Assembly (NCBI RefSeq): GCF_900231165.1
Contig: NZ_LT960614.1
Span: forward strand, 2,354,550-2,418,549
DNA length: 64,000 bases
Direction: 5' to 3'
Origin: Hartmannibacter diazotrophicus
GTDB lineage: Bacteria; Pseudomonadota; Alphaproteobacteria; Rhizobiales; Pleomorphomonadaceae
The position numbers were made by a program, and so were the translations under genes. The notes below the pieces were generated by a model, which did no database searches, was not told the origin of the DNA, and worked only from the letters and a program-made list of their open reading frames with translations. Below, piece after piece: positions 1 through 8,102 of the stretch; position 1 is the first letter of the stretch, and each line of letters opens with the position of its first letter.

Positions 1-1
1 G

Positions 2-358
2 AACGACATCCTCGCCCATTCCGACATAGCGCCGACCCGCAAGGACGATCCGGGCGAAAAATTTCCATGGTGGCAATTATACAACGCCGGACTCGGGGCC
101 TGGGTTCCGCCGACGCCGATTCGCGGCGGCCGATTCTTCCAGCAAGGCGATGTCGGCCAGCCGGTCGAGGCCTTGCAGGCCATGCTGGCCCTTTATGGTT
201 ACGACATTGAAGTCAGCAGTTATTTTGACGATCGGACAACGGCTGTCGTGAAGGCGTTCCAGCGCCATTTTCGTCCCGAGCGGGTCGACGGCATTGCCGA
301 TGAATCGACGATCGAGACGCTCTACAGACTTCTTGCTGAAAAACCGCAGAACGCCTGA
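2..358 (+). CDS. N-acetylmuramoyl-L-alanine amidase, C-terminal part (cut by window edge)
   Basis: The open frame runs in from the left edge and stops with TGA at 356-358. The visible start carries the HSDIAPTRKDDPGEKFPW stretch typical of AmpD/AmiD-type zinc amidases (Amidase_2), where the His and Asp lie in the zinc and catalytic site. It is followed by a peptidoglycan-binding_1-like domain of about 60 residues (QxGDVGxPVEALQAMLALYGY). Such enzymes cut the amide bond between MurNAc and the stem peptide in cell-wall turnover. The N-terminus lies outside the window, so localisation cannot be judged. Family assignment is firm; the exact paralogue is not. Confidence 0.85.
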   Translation, partial: NDILAHSDIAPTRKDDPGEKFPWWQLYNAGLGAWVPPTPIRGGRFFQQGDVGQPVEALQAMLALYGYDIEVSSYFDDRTTAVVKAFQRHFRPERVDGIADESTIETLYRLLAEKPQNA

Positions 359-568
359 AGACCGACGTATCGACACGTCCCGCAATTTCTCGCGCCATTT
401 TTTGGACACAGAATTTCATAGTATGCCCGCCCCTTTAAAGTAATTAATCGTTTAAATTACGTTAAACTACGTGAGTCGAAAGAATACTTTTCCTACTTCC
501 CATTTTTGCCGGAATTGATCCATAGAAGGTCGCATCACTTCAGATGGACTCCAAAATGGATATACGGG

Positions 569-1327
569 ATGAAGGCTAAAAAACTCCTACGTTCTTCTGC
601 TGTCGCGACGGCAGTATTTGCTTCCGGCTTGACGGTTTTTGCTCCACATTCAATGGCTCAAACGTCGAATGGCAAAGAAAAGCAGGTTGTGAATGAAGGC
701 GGCGAAATTGATGTGAATGCAAAGCCGCACAGCATTCTGGACATGATCCGTATCGCCCGCGCCAAGCGCGAACTGGCTGAAAAGGAAAACGGCGGCGCCG
801 AGGAGGCCGGCAAGAAGACGGTTGCCGAGAAGACGGTGGCCAAGAAATCCGCCAAGCGGACCCGCGCAGCGTCCGGCAGCGCCAAGGTCGCGGAAAAGGC
901 AGAAAAGAAGGTCGCTGAGACGTCCGTGAAGACGGTTTCGCGCAAGCTCGACAAGGGCGGCCTGAAGGCGCTGATCCGCAAGCATGCGATCGAGAAGGGC
1001 GTGCCGGTGGAATTCGCCGAGGCGGTCGTCCAGGTGGAGAGCAGCTTCAATCCGCGTGCCCGCAGCCGGGCCGGTGCCGTCGGTCTCATGCAGATCAAGC
1101 CGTCGACCGCTCGCGGACTCGGGTTCAAGGGGCCGGCGTCCAAGCTCTACGATCCCAATGTCAACCTTCACTGGGGCATGACCTATCTGGCGGGTGCCTA
1201 TCGTCTGGCCGGTGGCGATACCTGTGGCGCGGTCCTGCGCTACAACGCCGGCCACTATGCAAAGCGGATGACGAAGGGGGTGCGCAGCTACTGCGCCAAG
1301 GTCCACCGCTACGTCGCGTCCCTCTGA
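569..1327 (+). CDS. Secreted lytic transglycosylase (SLT family)
   Basis: 252 residues. The ATG at 569 is chosen over an upstream TTG at 506 because it puts a clean signal peptide first (MKAKKLL, then a hydrophobic stretch ending in HSMAQ). A Lys/Ala/Glu-rich linker (about residues 65-135) may thread the peptidoglycan. The C-terminal SLT domain has the catalytic Glu157 in VQVESSFNP and the GLMQIKPSTARGLG motif. These enzymes cleave the MurNAc-GlcNAc bond to give anhydro-muropeptides in the periplasm. The gene stands alone between the amidase and rnpB. The charged linker is longer than in minimal SLT proteins. Confidence 0.9.
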   Translation: MKAKKLLRSSAVATAVFASGLTVFAPHSMAQTSNGKEKQVVNEGGEIDVNAKPHSILDMIRIARAKRELAEKENGGAEEAGKKTVAEKTVAKKSAKRTRAASGSAKVAEKAEKKVAETSVKTVSRKLDKGGLKALIRKHAIEKGVPVEFAEAVVQVESSFNPRARSRAGAVGLMQIKPSTARGLGFKGPASKLYDPNVNLHWGMTYLAGAYRLAGGDTCGAVLRYNAGHYAKRMTKGVRSYCAKVHRYVASL

Positions 1328-1390
1328 TCCTTGCCAAACCGATGCTGGTCTCTTGACGGGGACCGGTGGCCCGATGTCTAACCGGCGCGC

Positions 1391-1768
1391 CAGCCGGTTG
1401 GACGGCCGCTGCCGCGAGAGGTGAAAGCCTGCGGGAGAGGAAAGTCCGGGCTCCACGGAAACACGGTGCCGGGTAACGCCCGGCGGGGGCGACCCCAGGG
1501 AAAGTGCCACAGAGATCGAACCGCCCGGGTCCGCCCGGGTAAGGGTGAAAAGGTGGGGTAAGAGCCCACCGCGCCGCCGGCAACGGCGACGGCATGGCAA
1601 ACCCCACCGGGAGCAAAACCGAATAGGGGCGGCGTGGGCCTTCGGGCCCAGTTGGTTTCCGAACCGGCCGCCCGGGTGGGTTGCGCGAGACGTCCGGCAA
1701 CGGGCGTCCCAGATGAATGGTCGTCAGCGGGGAAACCCGTCTACAGAACCCGGCTTACAGACCGGCTG
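1391..1768 (+). ncRNA. rnpB: RNase P RNA (class A)
   Basis: Catalytic RNA of RNase P, which matures tRNA 5' ends. The 5' core GAAAGTCCGGGCTCCA and the 3' core ACAGAACCCGGCTTACAG are both present at the right spacing. The terminal P1 helix closes by AGCCGGT (1392-1398) with ACCGGCT (1761-1767). Length, about 378 nt, fits alphaproteobacterial type A RNAs. Open frames over this stretch on both strands are by-products of its high GC. Confidence 0.97.
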
Positions 1769-1784
1769 GCAGCAAGCCCTTTCA

Positions 1785-1823
1785 ATGCCCCGAGACGGCC
1801 AGTGGCGGCCATCTGCGGGGCAT
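1785..1823 (+). terminator. Hairpin downstream of rnpB
   Basis: ATGCCCCG (1785-1792) pairs with CGGGGCAT (1816-1823), enclosing a smaller GGCC/GGCC stem. It begins 17 bases after the RNase P RNA, so it may end its transcript, but no T-run follows. Confidence 0.4.
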
Positions 1824-1917
1824 TGTCATGTTCGTGCCCTCGACAAGCGTTTCCCTAGCGGATAAAGCGACGGGCAAATCTTTCACATTTCAGCACAATC
1901 GGATTCAGAGCCAAACG

Positions 1918-2253
1918 ATGAGCGAACTGCCTCCTTGCCCCAACTGCAACTCGCCCTACACCTACGAGGACGGACAAATGCTCATTTGTCCCGAATGCGG
2001 CCACGAATGGAGCGCTTCGGCAGAAGCCGCCTCGAATGAGCCAGTCTTTCGCGATGCCAACGGCAACGTGTTGGCAGACGGCGATACGGTGACCGTGATC
2101 AAGGACCTGAAGATCAAGGGCACATCCCAGGTGGTCAAGGTCGGCACCAAGGTGAAGAACATCCGCCTCGTGGGCGGTGATCACGATATCGACTGCCGTA
2201 TCGACGGCATCGGGCCGATGAAGCTGAAGTCCGAGTTCGTGAAGAAAATCTAG
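1918..2253 (+). CDS. yjdM: YjdM/PhnA family zinc-ribbon protein
   Basis: 111 residues. The N-terminal zinc ribbon has Cys pairs at 7/10 (CPNC) and 24/27 (CPEC). The rest is the PhnA-type barrel ([15 protein letters not shown], then [12 protein letters not shown]). Despite the historical name PhnA, the family has no proven role in phosphonate hydrolysis. The ATG at 1918 matches the usual family start; the frame continues upstream but only into the RNase P RNA region. The gene is monocistronic. Confidence 0.9.
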   Translation: MSELPPCPNCNSPYTYEDGQMLICPECGHEWSASAEAASNEPVFRDANGNVLADGDTVTVIKDLKIKGTSQVVKVGTKVKNIRLVGGDHDIDCRIDGIGPMKLKSEFVKKI

Positions 2254-2398
2254 AGCAGACTCGGAAAATGCATGCCGCGCGGCGGCAGGGGCGGCGACCG
2301 GCCTTCCGTCAGGCATAGGCCCGATGCATGTCCGAAGCTCCGGAAGAACGAAATGCTCTGGCGTTGCTCGTCCTGCGCCGGGGTTTTGGGGCCGAGCG

Positions 2399-2746
2399 TC
2401 AGTCGCCGTCGCCGGACAGATGATAAGCGTTCTGCTCGATGATTTCGTGCAGGCGCACGATTTCCTGCGGTGCGAAAACGAACTTCCATCCCGAGAGTTT
2501 CTGGCTGACCCAGCGCCGCTGCGCCTTGATCTGCAGGCCGTCTTCGCCGATCAGCAGGTTGGCCATCAGGCACATGGGCGGCAGGACCGCACATTCGATG
2601 CAGCAACCGGTCAGGCTGAGGTCGACGATGTTGCCGGGAATGGGCCCCTTCATCGTCAGCACCATCACCTTCATGCGTCCGCCGATACGCGTGGCACGAC
2701 GCCGCACGGGGTGTGAGCCAACGCGAATGCTGCGGGGCACTGTCAT
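2399..2746 (-). CDS. PilZ-domain protein
   Basis: 115 residues, essentially one PilZ domain. It begins with the arginine-rich RRRATRI segment equivalent to the c-di-GMP-binding RxxxR, followed by the VDLSLTGCCIEC strand equivalent to D/NxSxxG. Likely a c-di-GMP receptor or a degenerate member acting on motility or envelope functions. It converges on the yjdM-like gene and is not in an operon. The Cys pair inside the DxSxxG strand is unusual but its meaning is unknown. Confidence 0.75.
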   Translation of the reverse strand: MTVPRSIRVGSHPVRRRATRIGGRMKVMVLTMKGPIPGNIVDLSLTGCCIECAVLPPMCLMANLLIGEDGLQIKAQRRWVSQKLSGWKFVFAPQEIVRLHEIIEQNAYHLSGDGD

Positions 2747-3360
2747 GACGAACTCGCTTTCCGACCAGACCTGAGTGTCAGACCGTTCATGATTGTGGGT
2801 TTTGCAGCCAATGCAATTTGGGGAGTGTCGATGAAAAGAAAGAATAAAAAGTAAATCGCATGTCCAAAAACGGAATATACCTAACTGTAGATTCAGAAAA
2901 TGGAATCACAAGCGTATTCAAATAATGATAATACGATAGTTTGTGACGGTTCTATCGAGAAAATATGAGATGTGAAAATTTTAAAACGATTCGGATCATG
3001 TTTGTTGTGTTGAGGCGAGGTAGATTATCATGATCTTGTCGCGTTTCTAAAAAGATTATCTATTATAACAATAATTCAACATCACCCTACGTTCTTTTAC
3101 TGAGATTTGACCGGATTCTTTTGACTATCCGGGTGCCGGCTTCAAGTGCAAGCGCGGCGGCCGTCGCCGGGTTCTGGCCGTTCCCGTAACCTCTTCCGCA
3201 GCAAGCGGGATCATTACGGAAGCTTAACTTGCGACCCGTCACCCGAACCGTCACCGTACCCTGGAACTGATCGAGATATCTCGGCGGTTCGCAACTAAAG
3301 ACCCCGATGTTGAAGATTGCCTTCCGGCGCTTCTCTCAGGAGTCGGCAGGCGAAATTCAA
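2747..3360. other. AT-rich intergenic region upstream of pqqA
   Basis: About 600 bases with no supportable gene. Roughly 2800-3110 is strikingly AT-rich against the high-GC surroundings, with several TTATC/GATAA-like repeats. The last 250 bases return to normal composition. It must contain the pqqA promoter, but no convincing -35/-10 pair could be picked by eye. Confidence 0.6.
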
Positions 3361-3376
3361 AGAGGAGGAAATGAAA

Positions 3377-3454
3377 ATGGCTTGGAATACCCCGAAGGTT
3401 GAAGAACTCTGCGTCGGCATGGAAATCAACATGTACTTCCCGCCGGAAGTCTGA
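3377..3454 (+). CDS. pqqA: PQQ precursor peptide PqqA
   Basis: A 25-residue peptide, the substrate from which PQQ is made. PqqE and PqqD cross-link the conserved Glu and Tyr of the E-x3-Y motif; here these are Glu16 and Tyr20 in GMEINMY. The ATG at 3377 is preferred because the AGGAGG at 3363-3368 lies 8 bases before it, and because it puts Glu/Tyr at 16/20 as in Methylobacterium PqqA. An in-frame ATG at 3371 lies too close to the Shine-Dalgarno. First gene of pqqABCDE. Confidence 0.93.
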   Translation: MAWNTPKVEELCVGMEINMYFPPEV

Positions 3455-3471
3455 TTTCCGGACCGCATGTC

Positions 3472-4515
3472 ATGATTCATGGGGCCGGAGCCGCTTCACC
3501 GCGGCTTCGCGCTCTCGTTCTGGGGGCTTCGGCCGGGGGCGGCTTCCCGCAATGGAACTGCAACTGCGCGAACTGCGCCGCCGTGAGGCGGGGCGAGCCC
3601 GGGTTCGAGGCGCGAACGCAATCTTCTCTCGCGGTCAGTGCTGATGGCCTTCGCTGGGCGATCTTGAACGCCTCGCCGGATATCGGGCAGCAGATCCAGA
3701 GAAACCCGCAAATTCAGCCGGGAGACCCCGCGAAAGTCGGGTCGCGGCACACACCGATCGCTTCCGTTCTCTTGACCAACGGCGACATCGATCATGTCGC
3801 GGGTCTTTTGACGCTGCGCGAGAAGCAGCCGTTCAACCTCCTGTCGACGAGCGGTATTGCCGAGGTGATCTCGGACAATCCCATTTTCGGTGCGCTCGAT
3901 CCTGAACTGGTGTCCCGCACGGTCATCGCGCTGGAAGAGCCCTTCACGCTGGTCGAGGGTGTCACGGCGATGCTGTTCCCGGTGCCGGGAAAGGTGCCGC
4001 TCTACCTCGAAGGCGACGTCGTCGACACGGATCTCGAGGGCGAGCAGACGGTCGGCGTCGAACTGCGCGGCCCGGCGGGCGAGAGGGTCTACTATATTCC
4101 CGGATGCGCCCGCATGACCGATGCGCTTGCCGCAAGGATCAGGGGCGCCGACGGCGTCTTCTTCGATGGCACGCTCTGGCAGGATGACGAGATGGTCCGC
4201 ATGGGCGTCGGGACCAAGACCGGCAAGCGCATGGGGCACATGTCGATGAGCGGGCCCGATGGCTCGATTGCGGCCTTCGCCGGCCTCGGCATCGCCAGCA
4301 AGGTCTTCCTGCATATCAACAATACAAATCCCGTTCTGAACGACACCTCTGAAGAGCGTCGGCAGGCGGAATCCCAAGGGTGGAAAATTGCCTTTGACGG
4401 CATGGAGGTAAGCTATGACAGCGCCGCAGACACAACCGATGACGCCGGACGAACTGGAAGCAGCTCTGAGGAAGATCGGCGCGGAGCGCTATCACAGCCT
4501 GCATCCGTTTCATGA
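3472..4515 (+). CDS. pqqB: PqqB, metallo-beta-lactamase-fold hydroxylase of PQQ synthesis
   Basis: 347 residues. PqqB acts in tyrosine hydroxylation of the PqqA-derived intermediate. The family signature LGASAGGGFPQWNCNC near the N-terminus and the TNGDIDHVAGLLTLRE metal-binding segment are intact. The body matches the family up to about residue 313 (FDGMEV). It then runs on for about 34 extra residues, overlapping pqqC by 101 bases, because no stop occurs where the family usually ends. The tail has low-complexity Ser/Asp/Glu character and is probably dispensable. Starts 17 bases after pqqA. Confidence 0.95.
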   Translation: MIHGAGAASPRLRALVLGASAGGGFPQWNCNCANCAAVRRGEPGFEARTQSSLAVSADGLRWAILNASPDIGQQIQRNPQIQPGDPAKVGSRHTPIASVLLTNGDIDHVAGLLTLREKQPFNLLSTSGIAEVISDNPIFGALDPELVSRTVIALEEPFTLVEGVTAMLFPVPGKVPLYLEGDVVDTDLEGEQTVGVELRGPAGERVYYIPGCARMTDALAARIRGADGVFFDGTLWQDDEMVRMGVGTKTGKRMGHMSMSGPDGSIAAFAGLGIASKVFLHINNTNPVLNDTSEERRQAESQGWKIAFDGMEVSYDSAADTTDDAGRTGSSSEEDRRGALSQPASVS

Positions 4516-5188
4516 TCTTCTGCATGGCGGCAAGTGCACCAGGGAGCAGGTGCAGGCCTGGGCGCTGAACCGCTATTGCTACCAGTCCGCTATCCCGCGC
4601 AAGGACGCTGCCCTGATGGCGCGCTGCGACGACCGCGAACTGCGCAAGGAATGGCTGCACCGCATCACCGACCACGATGGTCTTGAGGGCGAGGAAGGCG
4701 GCATCGACCGCTGGCTCGTTCTCACCGACGGCCTTGGTTTCGACCGGGACTATGTGATCTCCAAGCAGGGCGCTTTGCCGGCGACCAAGTTTGCCGTCGA
4801 AGCCTATGTCCGCTTCGTTGCGGAAAAGACGCTGCTGGAGGCCGTCGCCTCGTCGCTGACCGAGCTTTTTGCTCCAAACCTCCACAAGCAGCGCATTTCC
4901 GGCATGCTGGAAGGCTACGACTTCATCAACGACAAGGTCGTTGCCTATTTCCGCCGTCGCCTCGATCAGGCGCCGCGCGATGCGGGCTTTGCGCTCGAAT
5001 ACGTCAAGACGCATGCGAAGACCGTCGAGCAGCAGCAGGCGGTGCTTGCCGCGCTGACCTTCAAGACGGAAGTGCTTTGGGCTCAGCTCGATGCGCTCTA
5101 TATGGCCTATGTAAGCCCGGCCATGCCGGCGCCGGGTGCCTGGCGCCCGGGTGAGGGCATTATGAAGGCGATTGGAGCGGCGGCATAA
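4415..5188 (+). CDS. pqqC: Pyrroloquinoline-quinone synthase PqqC
   Basis: 257 residues, usual length. It catalyses the last step of PQQ synthesis, a cofactorless eight-electron oxidation and ring closure of AHQQ. Family motifs include YHxLHPFHDLLHGGKCTREQVQAW (about residues 27-50) and the helical core typical of TenA/PqqC proteins. The start has GGAGGT at 4404-4409, six bases upstream, and lies inside the 3' end of pqqB, so the two are probably translationally coupled. Its TAA overlaps the pqqD ATG by one base. Confidence 0.97.
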   Translation: MTAPQTQPMTPDELEAALRKIGAERYHSLHPFHDLLHGGKCTREQVQAWALNRYCYQSAIPRKDAALMARCDDRELRKEWLHRITDHDGLEGEEGGIDRWLVLTDGLGFDRDYVISKQGALPATKFAVEAYVRFVAEKTLLEAVASSLTELFAPNLHKQRISGMLEGYDFINDKVVAYFRRRLDQAPRDAGFALEYVKTHAKTVEQQQAVLAALTFKTEVLWAQLDALYMAYVSPAMPAPGAWRPGEGIMKAIGAAA

Positions 5189-5505
5189 TGACGGAAGTCT
5201 CGTCCTCGGCGGCAACACCGGAAGAACGCCTTGCCGACACGGCCGTGCCCAAGCTGGCGCGCGGCGTTCGCACGCGCTGGGACGAGGCGCGCGACACGAC
5301 AATGCTGCTCGCGCCCGAACGGGCCCTGCGGCTCGATCCGATCGCGGCGGCCATCCTCGGCGAGACCGACGGAGTTCGCACCTTCGCGGAAATCGTCGAT
5401 AGCCTTGCCGAGAAATATGCCGCGCCGCGCGATCAGATTGCCGTCGACGTCCGCAAGCTTCTGGTCGATCTGATGGACAAGCGAATGCTGGAGGTGACGT
5501 CATGA
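5188..5505 (+). CDS. pqqD: PQQ peptide chaperone PqqD
   Basis: 105 residues. PqqD is a RiPP recognition element that binds PqqA and presents it to PqqE. The core ([25 protein letters not shown], then the [29 protein letters not shown] region) matches the family. It overlaps pqqC at the start and pqqE by four bases (ATGA) at the end, showing a tightly coupled operon. A free-standing PqqD, not fused to PqqC as in some methylotrophs. Confidence 0.96.
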   Translation: MTEVSSSAATPEERLADTAVPKLARGVRTRWDEARDTTMLLAPERALRLDPIAAAILGETDGVRTFAEIVDSLAEKYAAPRDQIAVDVRKLLVDLMDKRMLEVTS

Positions 5506-6620
5506 ACGTGACTGCCCCCGTCAAGGCGCCGGTCGAGGCCGTCCGCGTCCCCGTTCCGATGGCGATGCTGGCGGAACTGACCTACCGCTGCCCGCTGAAA
5601 TGCCCCTATTGCTCCAACCCGCTGGAAATGGCGAAACGCTCCGACGAGCTTTCCACCGAGCAGTGGGCGGAAGTGCTCCGTCAGGCCGCGAAAATGGGCG
5701 TTCTGCATGTCCATTTCTCCGGCGGCGAGCCGGCGGCGCGTCGTGACCTGGAAGAACTGCTGTCCGTTGCCGTCGAAGCCGGCCTCTACACCAACCTGAT
5801 CACCTCCGGCGTCGGTCTGACCGAGGCGCGGGTGAAGGATCTGTCCAAGCGCGGCCTCGACCATATCCAGTTGTCGGTTCAGGGAACCGACGCCGAGATG
5901 GCCGACCTCATCGGTGGCTACAAGGGCGGTTTCGACCAGAAGATGAAGGTCGCCGCATGGGTGGCGGCCGAGGGGATCCCGCTGACGGTCAACGCGGTCA
6001 TGCACCGGCGCAACCTCGACCGCACGGCCGAAGCCATCGAACTGGCGGTGAAGCTTGGCGCCCGCCGCATCGAGGTTGCCCACACGCAGATTCACGGCTG
6101 GGCCTATGTGAACCGCGCCGCCCTGATGCCGACCCGCGAGCAGGTCGATGCCTGCACGAAGGTCGTCGAGGAGGCGCGCGAGCGCCTCAAAGGAACGCTG
6201 GTCATTGACTACGTGCCGCCGGACCATCATGCAAAATACCCCAAGGCGTGCATGGGCGGCTGGGGCCGGGTTGGCCTCAACGTCACGCCGTCGGGCAAGG
6301 TGTTGCCCTGCCATGCGGCGGAATCGATCCCGCACCTGACCTTCGAGAACGTCAAGGACAAGCCGCTCGACTGGATCTGGGCCAAGAGCGAGGCGTTCAA
6401 CGCCTATCGCGGCACGGCCTGGATGCCCGAACCCTGCAAGTCCTGCGAACGCAAGGAAGCGGACTGGGGCGGCTGCCGCTGCCAGGCGATGGCCTACGCG
6501 GGTGACGCCGGCGCGACCGATCCCGCCTGTATCAAGTCGCCGCTCCATGCGAAGATGCAGGAGCTTGCGCTGGCCGAGGCGGCCGACGTTCCGCCCGACT
6601 ACGTCTACCGCACTCTGTGA
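5502..6620 (+). CDS. pqqE: PqqA peptide cyclase PqqE (radical SAM)
   Basis: 372 residues. It forms the Glu-Tyr carbon-carbon cross-link in PqqA. Radical-SAM cluster cysteines are Cys30, Cys34 and Cys37 (CPLKCPYC). The C-terminal SPASM domain keeps its auxiliary-cluster cysteines ([31 protein letters not shown]). Last gene of the operon: a convergent gene ends 12 bases beyond its stop. The peptidase genes (pqqF or pqqG type) that process the peptide are not in this window. Confidence 0.97.
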   Translation: MNVTAPVKAPVEAVRVPVPMAMLAELTYRCPLKCPYCSNPLEMAKRSDELSTEQWAEVLRQAAKMGVLHVHFSGGEPAARRDLEELLSVAVEAGLYTNLITSGVGLTEARVKDLSKRGLDHIQLSVQGTDAEMADLIGGYKGGFDQKMKVAAWVAAEGIPLTVNAVMHRRNLDRTAEAIELAVKLGARRIEVAHTQIHGWAYVNRAALMPTREQVDACTKVVEEARERLKGTLVIDYVPPDHHAKYPKACMGGWGRVGLNVTPSGKVLPCHAAESIPHLTFENVKDKPLDWIWAKSEAFNAYRGTAWMPEPCKSCERKEADWGGCRCQAMAYAGDAGATDPACIKSPLHAKMQELALAEAADVPPDYVYRTL

Positions 6621-6632
6621 GCCGGACGGCCG

Positions 6633-7484
6633 TCAGGCCGCTCGCCGCGTCTTTGCCGAGATCGCCAGCGCCACGCCGCCGAGAATGACGACGCTTGTCG
6701 TGAGGAAACGCGGCGTGAGCGCCTCGCCGAGCAGGGCAACGGCACCAAAGGCCGCGATGACGGGCACGGTCAGTTGAACGACGGCAGCCTTGGCGGTCGA
6801 AAGGTGCGGCAGGGTCCGGTACCAGATGGCATAGCCGAGACCGGACGCGATGGCGCCCGACGCAAGCGCCAGCAGAACGCCATGCCAGCTTGGACGGTGC
6901 ATCAGCAGTCCGATTGCCAGAAGTGGCAGGCAGAGCGGGATCGACCGGATGAAGTTCCCGGCCGTCTGGTTCAGCGGAGCTTTCGTGCCTCGCCCCTTCA
7001 AGGTGTAGACCCCCCAGGAAATGCCCGAGACCATCATCAGCGCGCTGCCCAGCGGATCCGGCGCGCTGAGGCCGGGCAGCACGAGATAGATGAAGGCGAG
7101 AAACGCGGCTGTCAGGCCGATCATCTCCACGGGCGTCGGCCTGTCGCCGCCGAAAAACGCCCAGGAGATCATCGTTCCCTGGACGGAGGCGAAGAGAATC
7201 AGCGCGCCTGTGGCCGCGCCAAGCCGAAGATAGGCGAGCGAGAAGGCGAGGGCGTAGGCAAAGAGGGCGAACGTCGACACCCAGTCCCCCGGCATGTCGC
7301 GCAGAGGCGTGCTCCGTCTGTCGCGCATGAGCAAGGCGAGGAGAAGGATGCCGCCTGAAATGAGACGGATCGCCGTATAGCTCGCCGCATCGATCTCACC
7401 GTCTGCAAGGGCGGTGCGCGCCAGAAGCGAATTCCCGGCAAAAGCGATCATTGCAATGGTCGTGAGAAGAAACGTCTGTGCCAT
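6633..7484 (-). CDS. EamA/DMT-family membrane transporter
   Basis: 283 residues from the ATG at 7484 (MAQTFLLTTIAMIAFAGNSLLART). A longer frame exists upstream but its extension is hydrophilic and unlike the family. About ten hydrophobic segments in two repeats, the EamA layout of drug/metabolite transporters, likely exporting amino acids or metabolites. Substrate unknown. The gene converges on pqqE and is not part of the PQQ operon; a role in PQQ export is possible only by position. Confidence 0.85.
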   Translation of the reverse strand: MAQTFLLTTIAMIAFAGNSLLARTALADGEIDAASYTAIRLISGGILLLALLMRDRRSTPLRDMPGDWVSTFALFAYALAFSLAYLRLGAATGALILFASVQGTMISWAFFGGDRPTPVEMIGLTAAFLAFIYLVLPGLSAPDPLGSALMMVSGISWGVYTLKGRGTKAPLNQTAGNFIRSIPLCLPLLAIGLLMHRPSWHGVLLALASGAIASGLGYAIWYRTLPHLSTAKAAVVQLTVPVIAAFGAVALLGEALTPRFLTTSVVILGGVALAISAKTRRAA

Positions 7485-7784
7485 CGTCCATGCCCCGTCC
7501 CAGCCAGGCAGGAACGTCTTCTCATATAACGCTTGGTTTGAAAAAGCCGGGAATGAAATGCGCTGATTTTTGTTCGTCGAGAAGATGTCCGCCAAGAGCG
7601 GTTCCGATAGGCGCTTGCGTCAACACCGTAAAATCACGTTGCATTGATGCCCCGAAATCTCCGGACGTCTTGCGCATGCCATTGATCAGAGCAGAACGGG
7701 CCCGGATGGGCGCAGGCAGATGTCAAACAGGAGCGGCCAAGGGCATTTCATTGGCCACCTGAAAAGAAGTCCGGCAAGTGCGCC
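7485..7784. other. Intergenic region with no visible gene
   Basis: 300 bases between two minus-strand genes. No RNA motif or convincing reading frame seen; it should hold the promoter of the DMT transporter gene. Confidence 0.5.
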
Positions 7785-7997
7785 TCAAATCTTGACGCGG
7801 TGATTGCGCGGATTCTCGCAGTGCCACTTCTTGATGGTGTAGTTGGGATGACTGGCCGACCACTGGGCGATGTATGGCTGGGCCTCCCAGACGCAGGCGG
7901 CAAGGCTGCCGTGGTTCTGAACCGGAATCAGCTTTTCCTCGCAAGCGGATGGATCGGCGAGGAGGCAGACAAGAAGAACGACATCGAGCGTGTCCAT
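7785..7997 (-). CDS. Small cysteine-containing protein, homologue of a phage protein in this window
   Basis: 70 residues of unknown function. It starts with a short hydrophobic stretch (VVLLVCLLA), has three Cys, and ends in IAQWSASHPNYTIKKWHC followed by a basic tail. A GGAG Shine-Dalgarno lies about 8 bases before the ATG. The prophage protein at 40176-40379 shares the same layout: VCLLA-P-x2-C-E near the start, a central Cys, IAxWSxxHP, an aromatic, then WxC and a final V-x-I. The N-terminus could be a signal or anchor segment. The gene may be a phage remnant or a host gene captured by phages. Confidence 0.7.
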   Translation of the reverse strand: MDTLDVVLLVCLLADPSACEEKLIPVQNHGSLAACVWEAQPYIAQWSASHPNYTIKKWHCENPRNHRVKI

Positions 7998-8102
7998 GAA
8001 GGGTTCTCCGGCAAGCAGATTCGAAGATCATCGAGCATCGAATTCGCCAGTATATACGCTTCTGCGCCGTCCCCGGATCACAATATCTGAATAGCCGAGA
8101 CA

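Noticed and set aside
1378-1865. Open frames across the RNase P RNA on both strands
   Set aside because: The sequence has the conserved rnpB core on the plus strand; frames are chance.
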